Shown here in pieces: positions 55,201 to 62,120 of a stretch of DNA of 64,000 bases. Each line of letters starts with the position of its first letter. Position 1 is the first letter of the stretch. The translations under genes and the position numbers were made by a program. The stretch spans positions 992,001 to 1,056,000 of the forward strand of contig CP064979.1 of assembly GCA_016699575.1 (NCBI GenBank), written 5' to 3'. The notes beneath the pieces were generated by a model that worked only from the letters and a program-made list of their open reading frames with translations, was not told where the DNA came from and made no database searches. The DNA comes from Flavobacteriales bacterium. GTDB lineage: Bacteria; Bacteroidota; Bacteroidia; Flavobacteriales_F; PHOS-HE28.

Positions 55201-55792
55201 GGCGGGCGTCACCTACTTCGCAGGCACCTTCGTGCGGCACCCGCTTACCCTGGCTGCAGCGAAGGCGGTGCTGCTGCACATGAAGGAACAGGGACCGGCC
55301 CTGCAGGAACGATTGAACGAAATGACGGAAGACCTCGTGCGCCGCGCGAACGCGGTCTTCGAACGGGAACAGGTGCCCTTCTGGTACGTGAACTTCGGCA
55401 GCGCCTTCAAGGTGAAGTACGACGAGAGCGTGAGCTACACCGAACTGTACTTCATGCTGATGCGCTACCACGGCGTGCACGTGCTCGACTTCCCCAGCTT
55501 CATCACCACTGCGCATACCGAGGAGGACATCGACCACATCATCGAAGCCATTGAGAAGACGTGCGCTGATCTGCGTGCTTCGGGATTCATGCCGCACCGT
55601 ACCTACCCCATCGCCACGGTGAACCGCACCTTGAGCGAGGGTTTGGCCGCGCGCCGCGAACGCGTGGTGCATGCCAATGAACCACCGGTGCAGGGCGCGC
55701 GCCTGGGCCGGTCCGCCAAGGGCGAAGCCGCGTGGTTCGTGCCGGACCCGCAGCGCAAAGGGAAATACCTGATGATCGAAGAGGAAGCCTGA
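49265..55792 (+). CDS. Hybrid NRPS-PKS megasynthase: A-PCP-KS-AT-ACP-aminotransferase
   Basis: 2175 residues from ATG 49265 (a TTG at 49253 is unlikely). Domains: adenylation (1-500; FTSGSTGRPKG, NQYGPTEGH, PSGKIDRKAL); carrier (LGGNSL, Ser552); ketosynthase (~613-1050; Cys784 in HTACSTSL, His920 in ETHGTATPLGDP, His959 in SNIGHLTP); acyltransferase (~1130-1440; FPGQGSQ, Ser1241 in GHSIGEF, and HAFH, which predicts malonyl-CoA); carrier (MGLDSL, Ser1566); class III PLP aminotransferase (~1660-2120; FDEVITGFR, Lys1944 in YGKVIGGGMP). There is no KR, DH or ER, so the beta-keto group stays available and the on-line aminotransferase should turn it into a beta-amino group, as in iturin/mycosubtilin-type synthases. 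Two interdomain linkers carry palindromic insertions. The stop overlaps the next start (TGATG). Confidence 0.95.
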   Translation: MDQTPRKSTVLDLLLHTANTRPNDIALIDGDRTFTYGALLAEVDHWAARVLSAGVQPNSLVAIAVDRSSDLVVAVLAALRAGAGYVPFDTSYPADRIALMLEDARPSAVIAQRQHVGLFISSEAPKLIVDDLKQTVAKPPTAFPRSEASDLCYVLFTSGSTGRPKGVAMHHAPLLNLIEWQLRTSVVKEGDRTLQFAPISFDVSFQELFTTFAQGGTLVLITDEDRLNSTQLLRKIIAQKINRIIVPFVALQYLAEAVERTGEVPTSLKEVFTSGEQLKITPAIANLFKQLPGCRFCNQYGPTEGHVVSELELKGDPSTWPALPNIGKAIDNVKLYVLDEQMKPVKKGEEGELYLGGACVAKGYIGRDDLTAERFLADPFIPGGRLYKTGDRAAELPNGEIDYKGRIDGQVKVRGYRIELGEVEVAMEKHPAVEQAVANVREDRPGLKRLIGYYVAKSELSTNELRKHLASLLPDYMQPSAFVAVKELPRTPSGKIDRKALPAPDVKRPDLDVAYAAPSTSAQKTLANVWADLLGIDRVGIDDNFFDLGGNSLLSIQCVAQLEGHGLKLPIVKLYQHPTVRACAAYLEGDAGAIDPSEMAKARKAAAGGSEKGDVAIIGMSGRFPGAENVEQLWKNLLEKKNSISTWTVDELDPSIPAELRNDPDYVKARGVITDADKFDHGFFGVNPKVAALMDPQQRVFLETAWAALEDAAYDPAQFAGLIGVYAGMGNNTYFTRNVIGHPELIEQVGDFAVMTANEKDYIATRLAFEFDLRGPALSIHTACSTSLVAIAQAFKALRDGECDMALAGGIALTVPFNSGIVYNEGGMYSPDGSTRTFDANGKGTSFSDGTGIIVLKRLEDAIRDNDQIYATIKGAALNNDGSEKASFTAPSVRGQAEVIAMAQADGGVSPSEITYVETHGTATPLGDPIEVEALTLAFGGKTNGHHCVIGSIKSNIGHLTPAAGAAGVIKTALALREEVIPANVGFETPNPAIDFANSPFRVANENIAWPRTGTPRIAGVSSFGVGGTNAHVILAEPPVAKASSASRSKQLLLLSAKSKASLDAMTDNLRNWLETHPKSSLADAAYTLQIGRRHFKHRRLIVGGSHGELMEAIANKDTNLIGTRELHEAAPGVVFMFPGQGSQYVNMGRDLCESEPVFKDHFDRCCDLFSKEFGTSLRDIIFPKAGEEATSAEATAAEEKAAEQLKQTIYTQASLFTMHYSLAKLWMHWGITPDAMMGHSIGEFAAGCLAGVFSLEDAVKLVANRGRMMQELPGGSMLSIRTAEEDVVKRLPEGCSIAANNGPQLCVASGPHEAISKFQTELEEEGITCKLLVTSHAFHSPMMDAIVEPYKKVVESVKLSAPRIPIVSTVTAEWLKDDEATSSKYWSDHLRATVRFAQAVKLAWSDADRVMLEVGPRTTATTLARQQSSDSKKQAAVPSLGDSAGNGNELTQLLKAVGGLWQSGVLIDRNKFYEREERCRISMPTYAFERIRHWVDPVAVQAAHGRDGRDNASIPSMQTASDADPSLSPKDQLVQQIKNLLEESSGLELAEASNEETFLEMGLDSLFLTQVATSLSKKFGVKISFRQLNEDLANLDKLADHILPHWSQGPTGVLGGGAQKTAGGAGKTTGEDAGGTLNAVEDAPELKKVFGAQARIVKEKVDDFTPEQRAWYNDFVERYVAKTPKSKAFTQAHRRTMADPRVVTGFKPQLKELVYQVVVDRSKGCHLWDIDGNEYIDILSGFGSSMFGYMPDFIRQATHLQLDRSIEIGPMHPLAAEVSDLLCELSGLERAAVCNTGSEAVLGAMRMARTVTGRSLIISFAGSYHGINDEVIIRGSKSKKSYPAAPGIMPEAVQNMLVLDYGTPESLEIIRQRCHEAAAVLVEPVQSRRMEFRPVDFLREVREITKQHGAALIFDEVITGFRTHPGGAQALFGIKADIATYGKVIGGGMPIGAMMGSSHWMDALDGGHWQFGDDSVPEAGVTYFAGTFVRHPLTLAAAKAVLLHMKEQGPALQERLNEMTEDLVRRANAVFEREQVPFWYVNFGSAFKVKYDESVSYTELYFMLMRYHGVHVLDFPSFITTAHTEEDIDHIIEAIEKTCADLRASGFMPHRTYPIATVNRTLSEGLAARRERVVHANEPPVQGARLGRSAKGEAAWFVPDPQRKGKYLMIEEEA
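53777..53818. repeat. Perfect 18-base inverted repeat inserted in the AT-ACP linker
   Basis: CATGGACGGGATGGACGC, a six-base loop GATAAC, then the exact reverse complement. The 42 bases equal 14 codons and read in frame as HGRDGRDNASIPSM, a low-complexity stretch between the acyltransferase and carrier domains. This is the size and behaviour of a small palindromic element tolerated in a linker. Confidence 0.8.
54096..54171. repeat. REPIN-like pair of inverted GC-rich repeats in the ACP-aminotransferase linker
   Basis: A 22-base arm (54096-54117) matches the reverse complement of a second arm (54150-54171) at about 17-18 positions, with 32 bases between. The right arm is itself a hairpin: CCACCGGC, loop, GCCGGTGG (54150-54157 with 54164-54171). 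It encodes a Gly/Thr/Lys-rich linker. Confidence 0.6.
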
Positions 55793-58700
55793 TGGAGAAG
55801 TTCACCACCGATACACGCTACGTCCCTGTGGAGCACGACCCGTTCGCGGGCCCGTCCATCACGCATACCGTGCCCACGACCGAAGCGCAACGCGAGGTCT
55901 TTGCGGCGAGCCTGATGGGCGACGATGCCAGCTGTGCCTACAACGAAAGCGTCAGCCTGCGCCTGGAGGGACATTTGAACGTTGGAGCGATCACCGGGGC
56001 CGTGCAGGCCCTTGCTGCAAGGCACGAGGGGTTGCGCGCCGTGTGCGACGCTTCCGGGCTTCGCATGATCGTGATGGCGGAAACGACCATCGATGTGACG
56101 TTCATCGACCTTGCAGATGCTGGGGAAGGCGCCGAAACTGAGCTGAAGCGCTTGGCGGATGAGGACATGACTAAGCCGTTCGACCTGATGAACGGCCCAT
56201 TGTTCCGCGCTTCCCTCGTGCGGCTGGCCTCAGACCAGCACCTACTTCGTCTCACGGGCCACCATGTCATATGCGACGGCTGGAGCCTCGGCATCATCAT
56301 GGCCGACGTGGCCGCGCTCTACAGCGCCCGGGCGCAAGGCACGGCTCCTGACCTTGCCGAGGCCGTGCCTTTCAGTGCGTACGCTCTCGCGCAGCTCGAA
56401 TTCCAGCGCAGCGCGGAACATGCCGCAACGGAGAAGTTCTGGCTCGACGCGTACAAGGGCACAGTGCCGCGCATGGAACTGCCCACGGATCGTCCACGCC
56501 CGAGGCAGAAGACTTACAAAGGCAACCGCGTGGACCTCGAACTGCGGCCCGAACTGGTGCGCGGACTGAAGGAAGTCGCGGTCCGCAATGGCAGCAGTTT
56601 CGTGACCACCCTGCTCACCACTTTCGAAACGTTGCTGTACAAGCTCACCGGCGATGGTGACGTGGTGTGCGGCCTGCCCGCCGCGGGCCAGAGCGACCTC
56701 GGCATGAAGCACCTGGTCGGTCATTGCGTCAATCTGCTCGCACTGCGGAGCCGCATCGCGGATGAAACACCGTTCAACGAGCATCTGCGCAAACGCCGCA
56801 CGGCGGTCCTCGACGCGTTCGAGAACCAGCGCTACACCTTCGGCACGCTGGTGCGCAAACTGAACGTTCCCCGCGAACCAGGGCGCATTCCCCTTGTTCC
56901 GGTCGTGTTCAACATCGACATGAACATGGACGACGGTGTTGCGTTCCATGGGCTCTCGCACCGCTTCATCAGCAATCCGCGCCGCTTCGAGAACTTCGAG
57001 CTCTTCCTTAACGCCACGGGCAATGAGGAACGCCTGGTACTGGAATGGAGCTACAACACGGACCTGTTCGATGCCTCCACTGTGCGCGGCTGGATGGCCG
57101 AGCTGGAGATCATCATTGCCAGGGTGAGCAAGGAACCGACCGTGCTCATCGGTCAGCTCATCGATATCGACGCCGCGCAGCCCGATGGCCCATTACCTCC
57201 AAATGAATGGGTCGGCCGGTCATCGGGCGCCCAACGCAGCATCACCGCTTTGTTCGATGATACCGTGCGCGCCCACGGTAACAAGACTGCGGTACAGCTC
57301 GGATCCGAACGGTTCTCCTATCGCGACCTGGCCGCCCGGGCCGATGTGTTCGCTGCCCATTTGTCCAGCCTCGGTGTGAAACCTGGTGAACCCGTTGGGC
57401 TCTGTACCGACCGCAGCTTCGACATGGTGGCGGCCATGATCGGCATCCTCCGCGCCGGCGGCTGTTTCGTCCCCTTCGACCCGGCCTATCCCGAAGACAG
57501 GTTGCAGTACATGCTTGAGGACACACAAGTCCGCGTGCTCTTCACGCAGCGTCACCTTCGCGATCAGCTACCGGGCAAAGGCGCGTCCATCCTGGTGATG
57601 GAGGATCTTACGGGCAGTGCGGCAGCGGCGGCGACCGTCGCCGTGAGCGCCGATGATGCCGCGTACATCATGTACACCAGCGGCAGCACGGGCAAACCGA
57701 AAGGCGTAGTGGTTCCGCACCGGGCGGTTTCGCGCTTGGTGCGCGACCAGAATTTCCTTCCGTTCGGTCCGCACCAGGTGTTCCTGCAGCTCAGCAACAT
57801 CAGCTTTGACGCCAGTACGTTGGAGATCTGGGGCGCTTTGCTGAACGGCGGCAAACTCGTGTTGCAACCACAGCAGAAGCCAACGCTCACGGAAGTCACG
57901 GAGTGCATCAAAGAGCACAATATCACGGCCGTTTGGTTCACGGCTGGGCTCTTCAACCTGCTCGTGGACGACCATCTGGACGGACTGCGTGGGCTGAAGC
58001 ACATCCTCACGGGCGGGGACGTGCTCAGTGTGCCTCACGTAAAGCGTGCGTTGAAGGTGCTCGGCCCCGGCGTGCTCATCAACGGGTATGGACCGACGGA
58101 GAACACCACCTTCACCTGTTGCCATGCCATTGACGACGAGAAGGCGATCGGTAACAGCGTACCCATCGGGAAACCGATCAACGAAACGCGGGTCCACGTC
58201 CTTAACGACGCCATGCAGCCTGTGGCCATCGGCCAGAAGGGGGAGTTGTACGCCGGTGGCGAAGGCGTGGCGCTGGGCTACTGGAACAAGCCCGAACTGA
58301 CGGTCGAGAAATTCGTGCACGACCCGTTCGGCGACGGCAATAACGCCAAGCTCTATCGCACGGGCGACATCGTGCGTTGGCTGCCGGACGGCACCATCGA
58401 GTTCATTGGGCGCGCCGACGGACAAGTGAAAGTGCGCGGCTTCCGCATCGAACTAGGCGAGATCGAAGCAGCCATGGACGGCCATGCGCAAGTGAAGGAC
58501 CGTGTGGTGATCTGCCGCACCGACATGCCTGGCGAGAAGCAGCTGGTCGCATACATCGTTCCGCAGGGCGGACCCGATCTCCTCTCGGACAACATGGCGC
58601 AGGAGAAGCTATTGGCCGAGCTCCGCGAACAACTGCACGACCGTTTGCCCGAGCACATGCTGCCCAGCGCGTTCGTTGTGATGCCTGAGTTACCCTTGAA

Positions 58701-59745
58701 CCCGAACGGCAAAGTGGACAAGAAGGCGCTTCCTGCACCCACCTTCCGCACGCAGACCATGCGCGCACAGCACGTGGCACCCCGCGACCATGTAGAGCGC
58801 ATGCTGGCGGACGTGTGGAACGAATTGCTAGGCGTGGAGAACATCGGCGTTCACGACAACTTCTTCGACCTCGGCGGCCACTCGCTCATCGGCATCCAAC
58901 TCCTGGCCAAAGTGGAACAGCAGCACGGCAAGGGCATGTCGCTGAAGGCGCTCTTCCAGGCGCCCACCATCGCGGGCATGGCCAAGCTGCTGCAGGATGG
59001 TGGGACCACCGTTCCTTGGACCAACCTCAGCGCTATACAGCCCAACGGCAATGCGATCCCGTTCTTCTGTGTGCACGGGGACGAGGCGAACCACTTTCTG
59101 CCGCGCTATCTCGGGAACGACCAACCGTTCTACGCGTTCTTCCACCAGGGCGAGGACGGCAAACCGATCCGCTTCACCAAAGTGCCGGACATCGCGTCGC
59201 ACTTCATCAATGAACTGCGCACGGTGCGGCCCAATGGCCCCTATTTGCTGGGCGGTTACAGCTTCGGGGGCATCGTGGCGTACGAGATGGCGCAACAGCT
59301 GCGGAAGTCCGGGGAGGAAGTAGCTCTGCTTGCACTGTTCGACACGTACGACCCGATGGAGTTCATGAAGGTGATGCAGCAGGAGGCCAAACCATGGGAC
59401 GGTATCCGCAAGGCCTTCATGCGCCGCGCCGTGCGCTTCTACCAGCGCCAGGGCAAACTGCTGCCGCCGAAGCTCCGCCACTTCTACATCATCGATACGT
59501 ACGACGAAGCCATCCGCGACTATCGTGCGCAGCCCTACGATGGCACCATCACCATCTTCAAGGCCAAGGACAGCATCGGTGCGCAGGACATGGGGTGGAA
59601 GCAGTGGAGCAAGCACGTGGACATCCGCAACGTGCCGGGCGACCACTACAGCATGATCAAGGAACCCGACGTGCGGGCATTGAGCGCGGAGCTCGGCAGT
59701 GCCATCGATCTGGTGGTGAGCAAGCGGGCCGTGGAGGCCGTGTAG
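55792..59745 (+). CDS. Nonribosomal peptide synthetase: C-A-PCP-TE (terminating module)
   Basis: 1317 residues from ATG 55792, overlapping the previous stop by one base. Domains: condensation (~20-450; HHVICDG, His157 to Gly163); adenylation (~460-960; YTSGSTGKPKG near 627, NGYGPTENT, NPNGKVDKKAL); carrier (LGGHSL, Ser1031); type I thioesterase (~1075-1310; Ser1157 in GYSFGG, His1285 in PGDHYS). The C domain should accept the beta-amino acyl chain from the upstream megasynthase and join it to the second amino acid. The TE then releases a linear product or closes a small ring. The second A domain's pocket residues read like valine-type codes. No epimerisation, methylation or tailoring domains are present. 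Confidence 0.95.
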   Translation: MEKFTTDTRYVPVEHDPFAGPSITHTVPTTEAQREVFAASLMGDDASCAYNESVSLRLEGHLNVGAITGAVQALAARHEGLRAVCDASGLRMIVMAETTIDVTFIDLADAGEGAETELKRLADEDMTKPFDLMNGPLFRASLVRLASDQHLLRLTGHHVICDGWSLGIIMADVAALYSARAQGTAPDLAEAVPFSAYALAQLEFQRSAEHAATEKFWLDAYKGTVPRMELPTDRPRPRQKTYKGNRVDLELRPELVRGLKEVAVRNGSSFVTTLLTTFETLLYKLTGDGDVVCGLPAAGQSDLGMKHLVGHCVNLLALRSRIADETPFNEHLRKRRTAVLDAFENQRYTFGTLVRKLNVPREPGRIPLVPVVFNIDMNMDDGVAFHGLSHRFISNPRRFENFELFLNATGNEERLVLEWSYNTDLFDASTVRGWMAELEIIIARVSKEPTVLIGQLIDIDAAQPDGPLPPNEWVGRSSGAQRSITALFDDTVRAHGNKTAVQLGSERFSYRDLAARADVFAAHLSSLGVKPGEPVGLCTDRSFDMVAAMIGILRAGGCFVPFDPAYPEDRLQYMLEDTQVRVLFTQRHLRDQLPGKGASILVMEDLTGSAAAAATVAVSADDAAYIMYTSGSTGKPKGVVVPHRAVSRLVRDQNFLPFGPHQVFLQLSNISFDASTLEIWGALLNGGKLVLQPQQKPTLTEVTECIKEHNITAVWFTAGLFNLLVDDHLDGLRGLKHILTGGDVLSVPHVKRALKVLGPGVLINGYGPTENTTFTCCHAIDDEKAIGNSVPIGKPINETRVHVLNDAMQPVAIGQKGELYAGGEGVALGYWNKPELTVEKFVHDPFGDGNNAKLYRTGDIVRWLPDGTIEFIGRADGQVKVRGFRIELGEIEAAMDGHAQVKDRVVICRTDMPGEKQLVAYIVPQGGPDLLSDNMAQEKLLAELREQLHDRLPEHMLPSAFVVMPELPLNPNGKVDKKALPAPTFRTQTMRAQHVAPRDHVERMLADVWNELLGVENIGVHDNFFDLGGHSLIGIQLLAKVEQQHGKGMSLKALFQAPTIAGMAKLLQDGGTTVPWTNLSAIQPNGNAIPFFCVHGDEANHFLPRYLGNDQPFYAFFHQGEDGKPIRFTKVPDIASHFINELRTVRPNGPYLLGGYSFGGIVAYEMAQQLRKSGEEVALLALFDTYDPMEFMKVMQQEAKPWDGIRKAFMRRAVRFYQRQGKLLPPKLRHFYIIDTYDEAIRDYRAQPYDGTITIFKAKDSIGAQDMGWKQWSKHVDIRNVPGDHYSMIKEPDVRALSAELGSAIDLVVSKRAVEAV

Positions 59746-59746
59746 G

Positions 59747-60595
59747 ATGGCGCGCAAGCTGGTGCTCCATTGCCGCGGTATTGATGCGCCCCCGAGCGGT
59801 TCCCCAAGCAACGGCATCACGCTCCACTTCGCGACGCTGGAGGACTTGTCACAGAGGCAACATGAACTGGAAGCCCTGCTCGACCGGCACGAACGCGACC
59901 GAGCCGCCCGTTTCGTGCACGACAAGGACCGGCTGCGCTATGTGCTCGGGCACGGGTTCATGCGTGAGGTATTGTCAGCTGCTTCCGGGGTTCCTGCCAC
60001 CAGCATTGACTTCACACGTGGACCGTTCGGCAAACCTTCCATGAACGGCGCGGACTTCCACTTCAACTTCAGCGACACGAAAGACGCCGTGCTGATCGGC
60101 ATCGGACCGGAGGAACTGGGCGTGGACCTGGAAACCATGGAGCGCCGGGTGGACCATGAGCGCGTTGCGGAGCATTACTTCACGCCGGAGGAAGTGCGGG
60201 AGATGGAGAGGGCAAGTGACAAGGCCCAAGTGTCAAGTGCCAAGGTTCAAGAACCAAGCTTCAAGGCCCAAGCTTCAAACTTCAAGCTTCAAAGGGCGGA
60301 ACGCGCGGCTAAGGGAGAAGATGCCGGGAAACGGCGCTTTCTGGAGTTCTGGACGAGGAAAGAGGCCGTTCTTAAGGCCAGCGGCGTGGGCATCATGGAC
60401 GACTTGAAAGTGCTGCGCGTGCAGGACGGCATGCACGAGATCCACATTGCCCACGAAGAGTTCATCCGGATGGCGGCGGCGCAATACCACATCAGCACGT
60501 TCGCACTAGGCACATCGCATGTGATCAGTGTGGCTTCTTCCATCGAACGACCGCTTGCCCTCATTCCTCCCCGAAGAACCGGGGATGGAAATTGA
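59747..60595 (+). CDS. Sfp-type 4'-phosphopantetheinyl transferase
   Basis: 282 residues, starting one base after the NRPS stop. It transfers phosphopantetheine from CoA to the carrier-domain serines of the two synthases. Motifs: RAARFVHDKDRLRYVLGHG, GPFGKPS, the metal-binding GVDLETM and the FLEFWTRKEAVLKASG signature (W-x(2)-KEA). Between these last two motifs, at about residues 156-183, is an extra low-complexity stretch (SDKAQVSSAKVQ and following) encoded by a run of AAGNNNC heptamers. The family has no such insertion, and it sits in a loop region. The last 35 bases overlap the convergent helicase gene. Confidence 0.95.
   Translation: MARKLVLHCRGIDAPPSGSPSNGITLHFATLEDLSQRQHELEALLDRHERDRAARFVHDKDRLRYVLGHGFMREVLSAASGVPATSIDFTRGPFGKPSMNGADFHFNFSDTKDAVLIGIGPEELGVDLETMERRVDHERVAEHYFTPEEVREMERASDKAQVSSAKVQEPSFKAQASNFKLQRAERAAKGEDAGKRRFLEFWTRKEAVLKASGVGIMDDLKVLRVQDGMHEIHIAHEEFIRMAAAQYHISTFALGTSHVISVASSIERPLALIPPRRTGDGN
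60214..60297 (+). repeat. Heptanucleotide array (AAGNNNC) inside the phosphopantetheinyl transferase gene
   Basis: Eleven consecutive 7-base units follow the pattern AAGNNNC (one AAANNNC), for example AAGTGAC, AAGGCCC, AAGCTTC. A twelfth, degenerate unit brings the length to 84 bases (28 codons), so the reading frame is kept. It begins in the frame Ser-Asp-Lys-Ala-Gln. Confidence 0.85.
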
Positions 60596-62066
60596 GCAGG
60601 TAGAGCTTTTCGCTGGCTCGGGTGACTGCGGTGTACAACCAACGCACGTACTCCGCATTGATCATCTCCTCGGTCACGTAGCCCTGGTCCACGAAGACGG
60701 TTGGCCACTGGCCTCCCTGCGCTTTGTGACAGGTCACTGCATAGGCGTACTTCACCTGTAGTGCGTTCACGTAAGGATCATCCTGCAAGGCCTTGAAACG
60801 CTCACGACGGTTGCGCGACACGATGTTCATCAGCACGGCATTGGCCAGTTCCTTCATGCGAGGTGAAGGCAATGCCGGCGTTTCCGCAGTGAGCACGTCA
60901 AGCAGCACCATCACTTCCAGTTCGCGGCGCTCTTGCCCGTTCTGCCACGCGATGTCCAATCGCGCGAAGCGGAAGCCGTGTTTCTCTTCGAGCCCCTTCA
61001 CCGCAAGCACTTCCACGGTTTCCCCGTTGGCAATGAGCTCGGGCTTGCCTTTGCCGTTGGCCGGTGTGGCCCAGTAGTAGTTGTTCTTCACCACCATGAG
61101 GCGGTCGCCTGCGCAGAGTTCTTCCTCGTACCCTTGGATACGCGCACGCACCTGCTGATTGAACAGGTAAGCCCGCTTGTTGCTACGGCAGATGAGGCAC
61201 ACGCTGTCAACACCACCACGACCGTATGCGCTCTCCAACGCGTCCTGGAGATCATGCCCCTCAACCCGCACTACATCCTCGAAGAGCACCGCCCGATTGA
61301 AGCTTGAAGTTTGAGCCTTGTCACTTGGAGCTTCGTTCAACTGGAACACCGGCACCACCTTCTCCTCCCCTTCGTTGTACCGGGCTAGCACACCGCGCAG
61401 TGCCGTTGCATTCACCAGGATCCCACTCGCATCGGCTTGGCGTACTACTTCCGTGAGCTCGACACTGCCTGCCGTGAGGTCGTGCACTTCATGGAGCAAC
61501 TCCACGTCCAGCGCCGGGCTGCGCTCGTCGCCCACGGGGGGCAACTGCGCCGGGTCGCCGATGAGAAGCAGCTTATTGCCGCGCCCCACGAACACATGAT
61601 CGGCCAGGTCCTGCAAAAGGTTGCGGTCGCCGAAAAGCCGATCGCCACCACCTGTGGTGCCGATCATACTGGCCTCATCCACCACGAACAGCGTGTCGGT
61701 GTCCTTATTGCGGGCAACGGCCAAGGCCAGATAGCCATCGTCCTCGCCTTCGGTCTTGTACACACGCCGGTGGATGGTGCTCGCGGGAGCCTGCGCGTAG
61801 CTGCTCAGTACGTTGGCAGCTCGACCGGTCGGGGCCAGCAGCACGGCGGGATGGCCTCGTTCCCGCAACACCTTCACAAGCGCACCCACCAAGGTGGTCT
61901 TCCCTGTTCCGGCGTAGCCCTTCAGGACCAAGGTGCTGCGCGGCCGTGTGCTGTTGAGGAGCCGCTCCAGCGCCTCAATGGCCTTGCGCTGGCCTGACGT
62001 TGGCGGATGGCCCAGGCGTTCGATCAGCGGTGCGGCGATGAGCATGACGGCGCGAAGGTGTTGCAT
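60561..62066 (-). CDS. RecD-like superfamily 1 DNA helicase (AAA_30 / UvrD_C_2)
   Basis: 501 residues from ATG 62066 (ATG 62045 is possible). Walker A is GYAGTGKTT at residues 50-58; Walker B/motif II is FVVDEASMI; motif III-like LLIGDPAQLPPVG; and the C-terminal VTCHKAQGGQWPTVFVDQG with WLYTAVTRASEKL marks the UvrD-C-type domain. It is an ATP-dependent 5'-3' helicase of the RecD/Pif1-like group seen as a stand-alone gene in many Bacteroidota, presumed to act in recombination or repair. Residues ~245-256 (APSDKAQTSSF) come from a heptamer array like that in the neighbouring transferase gene. Convergent and overlapping with that gene by 35 bases. Confidence 0.9.
   Translation of the reverse strand: MQHLRAVMLIAAPLIERLGHPPTSGQRKAIEALERLLNSTRPRSTLVLKGYAGTGKTTLVGALVKVLRERGHPAVLLAPTGRAANVLSSYAQAPASTIHRRVYKTEGEDDGYLALAVARNKDTDTLFVVDEASMIGTTGGGDRLFGDRNLLQDLADHVFVGRGNKLLLIGDPAQLPPVGDERSPALDVELLHEVHDLTAGSVELTEVVRQADASGILVNATALRGVLARYNEGEEKVVPVFQLNEAPSDKAQTSSFNRAVLFEDVVRVEGHDLQDALESAYGRGGVDSVCLICRSNKRAYLFNQQVRARIQGYEEELCAGDRLMVVKNNYYWATPANGKGKPELIANGETVEVLAVKGLEEKHGFRFARLDIAWQNGQERRELEVMVLLDVLTAETPALPSPRMKELANAVLMNIVSRNRRERFKALQDDPYVNALQVKYAYAVTCHKAQGGQWPTVFVDQGYVTEEMINAEYVRWLYTAVTRASEKLYLLNFHPRFFGEE
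61299..61333 (-). repeat. Heptanucleotide array (AAGNNNC) inside the helicase gene
   Basis: Five consecutive 7-base units on the coding (minus) strand: AAGCTCC, AAGTGAC, AAGGCTC, AAACTTC, AAGCTTC. The second and third units are read in the same frame as in the transferase gene and again encode Ser-Asp-Lys-Ala-Gln. Confidence 0.8.
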
Positions 62067-62085
62067 GCGGGAGCGTTGTGGCCCA

Positions 62086-62114
62086 TTGTGGGTTGGGCCG
62101 CTAGGGTACATTCG
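62086..62114 (+). promoter_or_regulatory. Candidate near-leaderless promoter of the epimerase genes
   Basis: TTG (62086-62088), an 18-base spacer, then TACATTCG (62107-62114, one mismatch to TAnnTTTG), six bases before ATG 62121. Same geometry as the Fic gene promoter candidate. Confidence 0.35.
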
Positions 62115-62120
62115 CGCGCC

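Noticed and set aside
54041..55672. 543-codon minus-strand ORF over the aminotransferase domain
   Set aside because: Antisense shadow with His/Val/Ala-rich composition; the plus strand has all PLP-enzyme motifs.
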